DNA from: CAVVSD01 sp963837655
Lineage (GTDB): Bacteria > Actinomycetota > Thermoleophilia > Solirubrobacterales > Solirubrobacteraceae
Direction of reading: 5' to 3'
Assembly (NCBI GenBank): GCA_963837655.1
Contig: CAWIOK010000005.1
Location: forward strand, 484,171 to 548,170
Length of the DNA stretch: 64,000 bases
In this document: positions 35,206-44,028 of the stretch, piece by piece
Layout: the number at the start of each line of letters is the position of its first letter
Numbering within the stretch: the stretch's first letter is position 1
Program-made: the position numbers and the translations under genes
The notes under the pieces: model-generated
Database searches by the model: none
Seen by the model: only the letters and a program-made list of their open reading frames with translations
Told to the model about the DNA's origin: nothing

Positions 35206-36302
35206 GCCGGCACCGCCGGCGCCGGGATCGGCTCCCGCCAGGGCCGGACCTGGTGCTCGGCGACCTGCGGCCCGAGCTTGAAGTGCCGCGCCTCCTCGTG
35301 GGTCTCCACGAACGGGAGGTTCGGGTCGTAGAAGTCGGCGGGGTCCGTCGGCGGCGGGCCGGTCTTCGACGTCTTGCCCGGCGTCTGGCGCCCGATGATC
35401 TCCTCGAGCAGCCAGACGGACTCGATGAGCTTGTCGAGGTCGATGCCGGTCTCGATGCCCATCTCGTGCAGGAGGTTCACGACGTCCTCGGTCGCGGCCA
35501 TCCCGGTCGCGCGGCCGTTGCCGCAGTACGGGCAGCCGCCGACGCCGCCGATGGTCGTGTCGATGAACATCTCGTCACGGTCGTCGAGGACGCGCAGCGC
35601 CGCGTACGTCGTGGCGAGCGCGAGCCCGCGGCTGTCGTGGAGGTGCAGGTAGTAGTTGCGGATGTCGGGCCAGCGCTCGCGCGCGGCGAGCAGCTGCTCC
35701 TCCATCGTGTGCGGCGCGCACCAGCCCATCGGGTCGCCGAGGAGCAGCGTCGTGACCTTCACGCCCGCCTCCTCCCACGCCGCGGCCTGGCGCTCGAAGA
35801 GGTCCATCCGCTGCTCGAGCGAGAAGCGCCCCTCGAAGTTCGAGCCGAACGCGGCGTTGATCGCGATGCCCGCCTCGGTGATCCCGCGCTGCACGGTGCC
35901 CTCGACGATCGCCGGCCAGCGCTCGATCTCCTGCGCCTGGCTCATGTTCGCGTTGCGGCGGACGAACGTGTCCGACAGGTGCGTGAACAGCACCGGCGGC
36001 ATCGACGCGCGCGACAGCGGCGGCGAGAACTCCTTGGCCCGCTCGCGGCCCTTCTGGTTGAGGGCGAGCGCGACGTACCTCACGCCCTCGACGGGCGTGA
36101 AGCGCCGCATGAGCTCGTCGATCTCGGCCATCTGCGGCGTGTACTTCGGCGAGACGAACGAGCCGACCATGATCGTCTTCAGGCCGGTCTGCGACAGGGA
36201 GTCGAGGAGCCGGACCTTGTCGTCGACGGAGATCGAGGCGGACTCGATCTGCATGCCCTCGCGCATGCACTCCTCGGTGATGTGGACGCGGGGGTAGGAC
36301 AC
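35202..36302 (-). CDS. HMG-CoA-lyase-like aldolase (DRE-TIM superfamily)
   Basis: 366 residues from GTG 36302 (VSYPRVHITEECMREGMQ). CMREGMQIE corresponds to the DRxGxQ metal/catalytic motif of HMG-CoA lyase and related carboxyltransferase-type aldolases; RE is kept, D is replaced by M. Other blocks: MVGSFVSPKYTPQMAEIDEL, INAAFGSNFEGRF, YYLHLHDSRGLAL (metal His pair HxH) and DTTIGGVGGCPYCGNGRATGMAATED, the HMGL signature with the redox-sensitive Cys loop. It likely cleaves a 3-hydroxy-acyl-CoA or hydroxyacid; the altered first motif makes the substrate uncertain. It follows the aldehyde dehydrogenase by 14 bases. Confidence 0.87.
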   Translation of the reverse strand: MSYPRVHITEECMREGMQIESASISVDDKVRLLDSLSQTGLKTIMVGSFVSPKYTPQMAEIDELMRRFTPVEGVRYVALALNQKGRERAKEFSPPLSRASMPPVLFTHLSDTFVRRNANMSQAQEIERWPAIVEGTVQRGITEAGIAINAAFGSNFEGRFSLEQRMDLFERQAAAWEEAGVKVTTLLLGDPMGWCAPHTMEEQLLAARERWPDIRNYYLHLHDSRGLALATTYAALRVLDDRDEMFIDTTIGGVGGCPYCGNGRATGMAATEDVVNLLHEMGIETGIDLDKLIESVWLLEEIIGRQTPGKTSKTGPPPTDPADFYDPNLPFVETHEEARHFKLGPQVAEHQVRPWREPIPAPAVPA

Positions 36303-36316
36303 AGCGCTCCGCCTCT

Positions 36317-37831
36317 CTAGCCCCAGATCGGGGCGATCTCGTTTCCGGTGTCGATCCAGACGCTCTTGACCTCGGTGTAGCCGTGGAGCGCCTCGATCCC
36401 GAGCTCGCGGCCGAGGCCGCTCTGCTGGAAGCCGCCGAACGGCATGCCGTGGCCCATGAGCCGGTAGTTGTTGACCCAGACCGTCCCGGCACGCACGCGC
36501 GACGCCACGCGGTGCGCGCGCTTGACGTTCTCCGTCCAGACGCCCGCGGCGAGGCCGAACCGGGTGTCGTTGGCGATGCGCAGGCCCTCCTCCTCGCCGC
36601 TGAAGCGCACGAGGCTCGCGACCGGGCCGAAGATCTCCTCCCGCGCGATGCGTGCGTCGAGCGGGACGTCGCCGAACACCGTCGGCTGGTGGAAGAAGCC
36701 GGCGTCGTCGGGTCGCTCGCCGCCGGCGAGGAGCTCCGCCTCGCCCTTCCCGATGTCGACGTAGGAGAGGATCTTCTCGAGCTGCGGCTCGGACGCGACC
36801 GGCCCGAGCTGCGAGCTCGTGTCGAGCGGGTCGCCGTGGCGCATGAGCGCGGCGCGCTGGGACAGCAGCGCGGCGAACTCGTCGTACACGGCGTCGTCGA
36901 CGAGCACGCGCGAGCCCGCGATGCAGGTCTGCCCCGTGGCGGCGAACACGCCGGCCATGACGCCGTTGACCGCGTTGCTCAGGTCCGCGTCGTCGAACAC
37001 GATCTGCGGCGACTTGCCGCCGAGCTCCAGCGACACGCGCGGCGCCGCGCGCCGCGGCCGTCGCGCCGATGCGCAGCCCGGTCGCGGTCGATCCCGTGAA
37101 CGCGATCTTGTCCACCCCCGGGTGGTCGACGAGCGCCGCCCCCGTGGGTCCGAGGCCGGTGACGACGTTGAAGACGCCCTTCGGGACGCCCGCCTCGATG
37201 GCGAGCTCGGCGAGCAGCAGCGTCGACGTCGGCGTGACCTCGGAGGGCTTGGCGACGACGGTGTTGCCCGCGGCGAGGGCCGGGAACAGCTTCCAGCCCA
37301 GGAGGCCGAGCGGCGTGTTCCAGGGCGTGATGGCGGCGACGACGCCGAGCGGCTCGCGGACCGTGTACGTCGTGAAGTTCGGGAACGGCGCGCCCATCGT
37401 GTGGCCGTGCAGCTGCTCGGCCAGGCCCGCGTAGAAGTGCGCGTCGCCGGCGACCGCCTTGATGTTCGGGCCCATCTCGCTGACGAGCTTGCCGTTCTCG
37501 CGGATCTGCTGGTGGACGAGGCGGTCGGCGTGCTCCTCGATGAGCAGGCCGAGGCGGCGCAGGACGGCGGCGCGCGCCGCTGCGGCGGCATGCGCGGGCC
37601 CAGTCGGTCTCCTCGAATGCGCGCCGCGCCGCGCGCACCGCCTGGTCGACCTGCTCGTCGGTGGCGATCGGGACCTCGCCCCACGGGACGGTGGTGAACG
37701 GATCGACGCACCGGAAGGTGCCGCCGTCGGCGCTCTGCACCCACTCGCCGTCGATGAGCATCCGGTACTCGCGGTCGAGGTCGTCGGCGCGGGCATCCCC
37801 GATGCCCGTGGGGTCCGGTCTGAACGGTCAT
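36317..37831 (-). CDS. Aldehyde dehydrogenase (frameshifted)
   Basis: Starts MTVQTGPHG at 37831 with GGAGGAGA upstream. Pieces join as YRMLIDGEWVQSADGGTF, LIEEHADRLVHQQIRENGKL, AAITPWNTPLGLLGWKLFPALAAGNTVVAKPSE, FTGSTATGLRIG, SLELGGKSPQIVFDDADL (catalytic Glu), FAATGQTCIAGSRV (catalytic Cys), IFGPVASLVRF, WVNNYRLMGHGMPFGGFQQSGLGRE. Frames change near 37780, 37590 and 37045. Length about 500 residues. Coupled with the HMG-CoA-lyase-like gene. It resembles the aromatic/hydroxymuconic-semialdehyde ALDH group. The TetR2 operator lies upstream at 37866. Confidence 0.86.
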   Translation of the reverse strand: MTVQTGPHGHRGCPRRRPRPRVPDAHRRRVGAERRRRHLPVRRSVHHRPVGRGPDRHRRAGRPGGARGAARIRGDRLGPRMPPQRRAPPSCAASACSSRSTPTASSTSRSARTASSSARWARTSRRSPATRTSTRAWPSSCTATRWARRSRTSRRTRSASRSASSPPSRPGTRRSASWAGSCSRPSPRATPSSPSPPRSRRRRRCCSPSSPSRRASRRASSTSSPASDPRGRRSSTTRGWTRSRSRDRPRPGCASARRPRRAAPRVSLELGGKSPQIVFDDADLSNAVNGVMAGVFAATGQTCIAGSRVLVDDAVYDEFAALLSQRAALMRHGDPLDTSSQLGPVASEPQLEKILSYVDIGKGEAELLAGGERPDDAGFFHQPTVFGDVPLDARIAREEIFGPVASLVRFSGEEEGLRIANDTRFGLAAGVWTENVKRAHRVASRVRAGTVWVNNYRLMGHGMPFGGFQQSGLGRELGIEALHGYTEVKSVWIDTGNEIAPIWG

Positions 37832-37865
37832 GCGAGGTTCTCCTCCATCGTCGGCGCGATTGTAG

Positions 37866-37881
37866 TCAACCACCTGGTTGA
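37866..37881. promoter_or_regulatory. TCAACCA-cc-TGGTTGA operator between ALDH and TetR
   Basis: A perfect seven-base inverted repeat with two-base spacer in the 86-base divergent region between the aldehyde dehydrogenase (start 37831) and the TetR gene (start 37918). An almost identical dyad, TCAACCA-ga-TGGTTGG, occurs at 43422-43437 next to another TetR gene, indicating cross-regulated or co-regulated operons. Confidence 0.75.
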
Positions 37882-37917
37882 TGCCGGTGGCGCCTGTGTG
37901 TCTGCGAGCATGGTCGC

Positions 37918-38613
37918 ATGGACGAGGCGCGCTCCGAGGGCGCCCCCGACGCGCCCGCACGACGCAGGCGCGGAGACGGAGGGCGTCGCGAGAAGCTGCT
38001 GGAGACGGCCACCCGCGAGTTCGCCGCCAAGGGCCTGGCCGGCGCGCGCGTCGATGCGATCGCCCGCGCCGCGCGGTCGAACAAGCAGCTCGTCTACTAC
38101 TACTTCGGCAACAAGATCGGCCTCTACAACGAGGTCGTCGGGCGCATCGGGCCGGGGGTCCACGAGGAGCTCTACCCCGACGCCGACGACCCGTCCACGA
38201 CGCTCGTGCAGCGCGTCCGGCGCCGGGCGACGCACACGTGGGGGCCGGTCGCCACGCGCTGGGCGCGGCTGCTGAGCTGGGAGGCGCTCGAGCGCGGGGA
38301 CAAGGACATCCTGCGCGAGGAGGAGCGCCGCGGCTCCTGGCGCGAGCGCGGCCGCGAGATCGAGGACGCGCAGACGCGCGGGGAGATCGACGGCCGCTTC
38401 GACCCCGAGATGCTCGCGCTCGCGCTGCTGGCGGTCGAGCTCATGCCGCGGATGCTCCCGCAGGTCGCGAAGATGGTGACCGGGATGAGCTTCCGCGACC
38501 CGGAGTTCGCGCGCCGCCAGGAGGAGCTGCTCGCCGCGCTGGTCGACCACCTGCGCGGCGCACGGCGACAGGGCGACGGAGCACCTCGCGGTAGTTCTCG
38601 TCCACGCGGGTGA
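37918..38613 (+). CDS. TetR-family transcriptional regulator
   Basis: 231 residues with a basic, low-complexity lead (APARRRRGDGGRREK), then the TetR helix-turn-helix: LLETATREFAAKGLAGARVDAIARAARSNKQLVYYYFGNKIGLYNEVV. A helical ligand domain follows. The last 12 residues (GDGAPRGSSRPRG) have codon use unlike the rest and overlap high-GC3 minus-strand text of the CoA-transferase, so the true end may be a few codons earlier. Divergent from the aldehyde dehydrogenase operon and next to the TCAACCA dyad that it likely binds. Confidence 0.86.
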   Translation: MDEARSEGAPDAPARRRRGDGGRREKLLETATREFAAKGLAGARVDAIARAARSNKQLVYYYFGNKIGLYNEVVGRIGPGVHEELYPDADDPSTTLVQRVRRRATHTWGPVATRWARLLSWEALERGDKDILREEERRGSWRERGREIEDAQTRGEIDGRFDPEMLALALLAVELMPRMLPQVAKMVTGMSFRDPEFARRQEELLAALVDHLRGARRQGDGAPRGSSRPRG

Positions 38614-40964
38614 CGCTGCGGGTCGCGAGCAGCACCGCGAGGTCGATGGGGGCGAGGGAGCGTCGGCACGCCCGTCGGGGCGTCGGCGATGACGCCGAGC
38701 TCTCGCAGCTGCGCCAGTCCGCGCTCGCCGATGCCGAGCAGGCCGCGCAGGACGTCGTCGTTCGCCTCCCCGAAGGCGGGCGCCGGCCCACGGACGCGCG
38801 CGCCCTCGAGCCGGTAGGGCCTGCCGATGACGGGACGCATGCCGCAGCCGCCGCCGACGTCGACGGGCTCGTAGAAGCCGCGCGCGCGCAGGTGCTCGCT
38901 CGTGAGCAGGTCGCGCGCGTCGAGCACCGGGCCGGCAGGGACGCCCGCGGCCTGCAGCTCGGCGGCCGCGTCGGCGGCGTCGCGGCTCGCGCGCCCAGGC
39001 GGCGACGACGCGCCATCGGCGTCCGCGCCGCCGGCGGGCCGAACATCGCGCGTTCGAACGCCTCCGCGGACGGGAAGCTCACAGCGAGCCAGCGGTCCTC
39101 GCCCGCTGCGGGCGACGAGCCCGCCGGCGAACGCGCCGAGGTCCTCGTTGCCGCGCCGCGAGAGCTCCTCGCCGTGCGCCTGCAGGTGCAGCACGGCCTC
39201 GGGCATGACGACGACGCCGAGCTGGTACATGCCGAGATCGATGTGCTGCCCCTCGCCGGTCCGCTCGCGGTGCACGAGCGCCGCGAGCAGCGCGACCAGG
39301 CCACTCCAGCAGGCGACGAAGTCGGGGTAGGACTGGCCGACCTTCGCGGGCCTGTCCGTCGGGGTAGCCGGTGAGGTGCGAGATGCCCATCGTCGCCTCG
39401 AGGCTCGTGCCCTGCGCCCGGAAGGCGGCCCACGGCCCGGTCGATCCGTAGCCCGTGTTCGACAGGGTGACGAGGCGCGGGTAGCGAGCGTGCAGGACGT
39501 CGGCGGTCATGCCCCAGCCGCGCAGCACGCGGGGCGTGAAGTTGTCGACCAGGACGTCGGTCTGCGCGAGCAGCTCGTGCAGCACCTCGCGGCCCTCGGG
39601 CTGCGCGAGGTCGAGCGTCAGCGACCGCTTGCCGCGGTTGACGACGTGGAAGGCGCCCGAGCGGTCCCACCAGTCGCCCGTCGGCGCGTTGTCGAGGAAC
39701 GGATGGCCGAACAGCGCGCGCGTCTGGTCGAGGCGGTGCGGTGCCTCGACCTTGATGACCTCGGCGCCCGAGGTCCGCCATGAGCGCGGCGAGGTAGGGG
39801 ACCGCGAAGACGCGTCGAGAGGTCGACGACGCGCAGCCCCGGCGAGGGGCGCCTCGCGCCGCGGGCGGCGCGCGCGGGGCTCCCAGTCGGGCAGCGGTGC
39901 CCCCGAGCGCGGGCGCGCGCCCGCGGACGCGCTGCGGCGTGGCCGACATCGACGCGATCGCGGCGGGGAAGCGCACGCCGGGGAGGTCGTCGAAGGCGTG
40001 CCAGGCCCCGCGCGCCTCTAGCTGCGGGCACTCCAGGAGCTCGGACGGCGTCTGCACGAAGCCGCTGAGGTATCCCTCCCGCGAGGCGCGCAGGAAGAAG
40101 TCGCGCGCGGACTCGTGCGCGAGGTGCTCCGCGAGGATCGCCTGCAGCTCGGCCGCGTGGTGCGTGCGCGACTCGGTGCTCGCGAAGCGCGGTTCCTCGA
40201 GGCGCGGGTCGCCGAAGAGGTCCGCGAGGCGCTTGGCCGCGATGAGGCCGCTCGTCTGCAGCGACACGAGCCCGTCGGCCGTCGGGCAGCGGCTCGCCGG
40301 CGAGCGGGTCGCCGCCCGGCGGCCTGCGGCCCTGCACGGCGCCCATGAACGCGTAGTGCGCCTCGTTGAGCACGAGCTCGGACGCGATGCACTCCTGCAG
40401 CGAGAGGTCGACGTGCACGCCCCCGCCGCCGAGGTGGGCGGCGAGCGTCGCGTAGCGCGGCGTTCAGCCCACCGCACCACAGCGACTGCTGCAGCCCGTG
40501 CTTGAGCGGCTCGCGGTCCGACGTCCCGCTGATCTGCATGATCCCGCCGGTCGCCTGCAGGATCAGGTCGGTCGCGGCCCATCCGCTCCACGGGCCGCTG
40601 CGCGCCGAACCCGGCGACCGTCGTGACGGTGAGGGCAGGATGCGCGGCGACGAGCTCTGCGGGCGGGGCGGGCAGCGCGTCCGGGCGGCGCGATGACGGC
40701 GTCGGCGCCGGCGAGGAGCGCTGCGCCGTGGGCGGGCGGGTCGCATACCGAGCGCTTGCCCCAGTTGCACAGCTCGAAGAGCAGGCTCGTGCCGTCCGCC
40801 GAGCGCGGCTCGGCCGCACGCAGCGGGTCGCCGCCCGGCGGCTCGACCTTCACGACCTCGGCGCCCAGGTCGCCGAGCAGGCGGGCGGCGAACGCGGTGG
40901 GGATGCCGCTGCCCAGCTCGACGATCCGGACGCCCTCCAGCGCGGTGGGCGGGATGGGGTCCAC
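38570..40964 (-). CDS. Double-domain CaiB/BaiF (family III) CoA-transferase (many frameshifts)
   Basis: Starts at GTG 40964 (VDPIPPTALEGVRIVELGSGIPTAFAARLLGDLGAEVVKVEPPGGDPLR), overlapping the MaoC gene stop TAG by one base. The first CaiB domain runs to about 39900 (VDLSLQECIASELVLNEAHYAF; RLADLFGDPRLEEPRFAS). A second domain starts near 39850 (LRVVDLS...VFAVPYLAALMADLGAEVIKV-like) with NRGKRSLTLDLAQPEGREVL, VLVDNFTPRVLRGWGM, LSNTGYGSTGPW and ends near PSTHLGV/IADAPTG at about 38680 with a tail to about 38570. At least eight frame changes. Two fused domains of about 390 residues each imply an intramolecular family-III dimer. Transfers CoA between carboxylates. Confidence 0.75.
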
Positions 40965-41439
40965 TACTCCGGCAGGCCGGGGAACGGGTAGGGCACGGGC
41001 GGGCCGTCGCGCAGCGGCAGGACGCCGGTCGCCGTGCCCGGCGTGCTGTTCTCGCCCCGGGGGTTGTGGATCCCGATCTCGCAGACGACGAAGCCCAGGC
41101 CGTCGCGCTCGTAGGCCTCGGTGACCTCGCCGCGCGCCTCGAGCACGTCGCCCGACGTGGTCCATCTTGCGGAACGAGAAGCCGATCTTCGCGAGCCAGC
41201 CCTCCGGCTCGAGCCACTCGCGCATGAGCTGGACGAGCACGTGCTGCTTCCACGAGCCGTTCACGAGCAGGCCGGGCAGCCCGTCGTGCTCGCGCGCGAA
41301 CGGGTCGTCGTAGTGGATGCGGTGCCAGTTCTCGATGGCCGCCGACCACCGGAACAGGTGCATCGGCGTCATGGGCCCGCGCACGAGGGGCCCGATCGTC
41401 GTCGCCGACGGCGACGTCCTCGAAGCACGTGGGGCTCAT
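40964..41439 (-). CDS. MaoC-like acyl dehydratase/hydratase domain protein (two frameshifts)
   Basis: Begins MSPTCFEDVAVGD at ATG 41439, overlapping the upstream gene. A frame change near 41390 leads to RGPMTPMHLFRWSAAIENWHRIHYDDPFAREHDGLPG (hotdog signature with conserved Asp/His of the hydratase-2 motif), then VNGSWKQHVLVQLMREWL, and near 41150 another to MLEARGEVTEAYERDGLGFVVCEIGIHNPRGE. About 158 residues, a single hotdog domain. Paired with a second hotdog protein upstream, a common arrangement for 3-hydroxyacyl-CoA or mesaconyl-CoA-type hydratases. Confidence 0.82.
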
Positions 41440-41971
41440 CGCATGATCACCGTCATCGTCGAGACGAGCAGCGTCTCGTCGTCCTGGTTGGTGTAGGTCG
41501 TCTCGACCTTGAGGAGGACCATCGGGCCGCTGCGCCCCTCGCGCTCGGAGATGTCGGTGTAGCGCGACTGGGCGCTCACGACGTCGCCGAGCTTCGCGAG
41601 GCGGAAGAACTCGGCCTCGGTCCCGCCGTTGAGGATCCGCTTGAGCGGGACGTCGATCGGCGGGAGCCCGCCGAGGCCGGCGGCGAGGTCGGTGCCGTCC
41701 CAGCCCGGGTCGTCGTGGACGCGGTCGAGCGGGTCCGGCGTGCCCGGCGCCCGCCGGGTCGTGCTGTGCATCGGGTACAGCGGCGTCGCCACGACCTCGC
41801 CGTAGCGGCTCGCCGCGGCGGCCTCGTCGTCCCAGTGGACGGGGTCGCCCTCCATCACGGCCTGCACGAACCGGCGCAGCTCGTCCGGCCCCAGCGGGTA
41901 CGGGGCCGTGAGCTTCGGGCCGGGCACCCCGATGAGCGCCCGCATCTCGTCGGTGATGAACGATCGGCCAT
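41436..41971 (-). CDS. MaoC/FAS1-like dehydratase N-domain protein
   Basis: Clear from MRALIGVPGPKLTAPYPLGPDELRRFVQAV (ATG 41945) to the stop at 41436. It shows the FAS1-like hydratase pattern: DPVHWDDEAAAASRYGEVVATPLYPM, VPLKRILNGGTEAEFFRLAKLGDVVSAQSRYTDISEREGR and a final TTYTNQDDETLLVSTMTVIMR. The likely start is ATG 41971 (ADRSFITDEMRAL when one missing base near 41958 is allowed), as it overlaps the flavoprotein stop as TGATG. About 178 residues. Heterodimer partner of the next hotdog protein (inference). Confidence 0.84.
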
Positions 41972-43389
41972 CAGACGGCGGCGACCTCGCGTGCGGCGGC
42001 GTTGGCGGCGTGCGCGCCGGCGATGCGGCCGAACGTCAGGCCGCGGAGCACCGAGGTGCCCACGGGGTAGTAGTGGTAGAAGACGCCGGTCATCTCGCCC
42101 GCGCCGTACAGGCCGGGGATGGGCACGCCGGAGGGGGAGACGACCCGCGCCTGCGCGTCGGTCCGCACGCCGCCGAACACGAAGCAGACGGCGCTCGTCA
42201 GCGGCCATCCGACGAAGGGCCCGCGCTCGATCGGGTGCGCCCAGTTCGTCTTCGGCGGCTCGATGCCGTGGGTCGCCTTGCCGTCCTTCGTCGTCGGGTC
42301 GAACGGCGCGTCGGGGCAGGCGGCGTTGAACTCCGCCACCGTCGCCTCCAGCGCCGCCGGGTCCAGACCGAGCTTCCCGGCCAGCTCGGCGAGCGTGTCG
42401 GCGGTCTCGGGCTCCTTGTCCGTCGTGTTCAGCAGCTCGAAGTACGGCACCTCGACCATCGACTGGTCGCCGATGAGGTAGGCCTCGTTGTCCTGGTTGC
42501 GCCAGATCTCGTAGGAGAAGGCCTCGAACGTCATGTCGAGCGGCTCGACGCCCTCGTCGAGGAAGCGCTCCGCCTTGCCGTTGACGAGGATCCCGTACGG
42601 GTAGGAGAGGACGACCGCGTCCGGGTGCGTCGTGCGCGTGTCGTAGGGCTCGCCGTGGACCATGTCGAACTGCCCGGCGACGCCGGCGCCGACCGCCGTG
42701 GCCATGCGCAGCCCGTCGCCCGTGTTGTAGGCGACGCCGGGCGCGATGAGCGGCATGTCCGCGGCGCGCGGGCCGAGGTACTGGGCCATGAGCGCCTTGT
42801 TGTTCTGCCAGCCGCCGCAGGCGAGGATGACCGCGGGGGCGCTCAGCGTGAGCAGGTAGCCATCGCGGCCGCGGGCGGTGATGCCGGTGATCGCGCCGCG
42901 CGCGTCGGTGACGAGGTCGACCGCCTCGGTCTCGTAGTGGATCTCGACGCCCTCGATCTGCTCGAGGCGCGTGGCCAGCGACTCGACGATCGACTTGCCG
43001 CCGCCCGTCGGCGCCGCCTCACGGCCGCCGTGGATGCCGGTGGCGAGGCCGTGCGGGTAGTGGACGAGCTCGACGCCGCGCTCCTCGACGAAGCGGATGG
43101 ACGCCGGCGTCTCGCGCTCGAGCGTGCGGAGGTAGTCGAGGTCGGCGTCGCGGTGGGTGGCGGCGACGGTGTCGACGAACGTGGGATCCAGGTTGTTGTC
43201 GTCGTCGATGCGGATCCGGGCGGTCGTGTACCGCGTCGCCCCGCCGCGCTCCTCCTTCGGCGCGCGCTCGAGGACCGCGATCCGCGCGGTGCGGCCTTGC
43301 TCCTTGGCGGTCTCGGCGTACGACAGGGCCGCGCAGAGACCCGCGCCCCCCATGCCGACCACCACGACGTCGTAGGACGCGTCGCTCAT
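41971..43389 (-). CDS. FAD-dependent oxidoreductase (fumarate-reductase-like flavoprotein; tricarballylate/ketosteroid dehydrogenase type)
   Basis: An intact 472-residue protein starting MSDASYDVVVVGMGGAGLCAALSYAE, with the GxGGAG dinucleotide motif. Further features: the ERGGATRYTTARIR segment, SIRFVEERGVELVHYPHG, TGGGKSIVESLATRLE, VILACGGWQNNKALMAQYLG, GVRTDAQARVVSPSGVPIPGLYGAGEMTG near the C-terminus (FAD), and YYPVGTSVLRGLTFGRIAGAHAA. It belongs to the FAD_binding_2 family that dehydrogenates C-C bonds (TcuA, KstD, FrdA-like). The ATG lies 33 bases after the TetR stop; the TCAACCA operator lies in this gap. Confidence 0.9.
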   Translation of the reverse strand: MSDASYDVVVVGMGGAGLCAALSYAETAKEQGRTARIAVLERAPKEERGGATRYTTARIRIDDDNNLDPTFVDTVAATHRDADLDYLRTLERETPASIRFVEERGVELVHYPHGLATGIHGGREAAPTGGGKSIVESLATRLEQIEGVEIHYETEAVDLVTDARGAITGITARGRDGYLLTLSAPAVILACGGWQNNKALMAQYLGPRAADMPLIAPGVAYNTGDGLRMATAVGAGVAGQFDMVHGEPYDTRTTHPDAVVLSYPYGILVNGKAERFLDEGVEPLDMTFEAFSYEIWRNQDNEAYLIGDQSMVEVPYFELLNTTDKEPETADTLAELAGKLGLDPAALEATVAEFNAACPDAPFDPTTKDGKATHGIEPPKTNWAHPIERGPFVGWPLTSAVCFVFGGVRTDAQARVVSPSGVPIPGLYGAGEMTGVFYHYYPVGTSVLRGLTFGRIAGAHAANAAAREVAAV

Positions 43390-43421
43390 GTCCCTCTCCT
43401 CGACTCGATGTCCTCGCGTAT

Positions 43422-43437
43422 TCAACCAGATGGTTGG
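43422..43437. promoter_or_regulatory. TCAACCA-ga-TGGTTGG operator before the FAD-dehydrogenase operon
   Basis: One mismatch from the perfect dyad at 37866-37881. It lies between the TetR stop and the FAD-dehydrogenase start (43389), so repression would act on the downstream genes and, if it lies in an internal promoter, separately from the TetR gene. Confidence 0.65.
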
Positions 43438-43985
43438 CTGCCCAGGGCACGCAGCATGAAGCTTCCGTCGCCCGCCAGGTCGGGGGCGTCGATCGCCGCG
43501 CCGACGGCCAGGAGCAGGCCCGTCGACATGAAGACGCGGATGTCGTCCTCGCTGCGGCCGGAGACCTCGCGGATCCAGGAGCAGATGGCCATGTAGTGCT
43601 CGCGCACGTGGGTGCGGATGTCCTCGTCGCCGCACGCCGCGTAGGCGTGCAGCTGGAACAGCAGCCGGCTGCGGTCCTCGATGAGCGCGATGTAGGCGTG
43701 GCCGAGGACACGGAGCACGGGCTCGGCCGGGTCGCGGGCCGCGTAGGCCTCCTGGAACGTGCGCAGGACGTGGCCGAACGCGTCGTCGACCGTCGCGGCG
43801 AACAGGGCCCGCTTCGTCGGGTACAGGCGGAAGAGGTAGGCGTGCGAGATCCCGGCGCGGCGCGCGATCGCCTCCGTCGAGGCGCCGGCGAGCCCGGCCT
43901 GCGCGAACTCCTCCACCGCAGCGTCGACCAGCTCTGCGCGGCGCTCCTCGGCGGTCATGCGCGGGGACACCGGCGCAGTATGCAT
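43422..43985 (-). CDS. TetR-family transcriptional regulator
   Basis: 187 residues from ATG 43985 (MHTAPVSPRMTAEERR) or 176-177 from the ATG at codon 10. HTH: LVDAAVEEFAQAGLAGASTEAIARRAGISHAYLFRLYPTKRALFAATVDDAFGHV. The ligand domain ends FMLRALGSQPSG. It is the first gene of the operon FAD dehydrogenase-hotdog-hotdog-CoA-transferase. The operator-like dyad TCAACCA-ga-TGGTTGG (43422-43437) overlaps its stop codon and precedes the flavoprotein gene. Confidence 0.88.
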   Translation of the reverse strand: MHTAPVSPRMTAEERRAELVDAAVEEFAQAGLAGASTEAIARRAGISHAYLFRLYPTKRALFAATVDDAFGHVLRTFQEAYAARDPAEPVLRVLGHAYIALIEDRSRLLFQLHAYAACGDEDIRTHVREHYMAICSWIREVSGRSEDDIRVFMSTGLLLAVGAAIDAPDLAGDGSFMLRALGSQPSG

Positions 43986-44028
43986 CGATGGATGGAGATG
44001 CGGCCGACCGGGAAGGCTGCGCGTCGAG

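Noticed and set aside
35202..37796. 864-codon apparent ALDH-HMG-CoA-lyase fusion
   Set aside because: Two separate genes: the ALDH ends at 36317 and the lyase has its own GTG at 36302. The joined frame arises from an ALDH frameshift.
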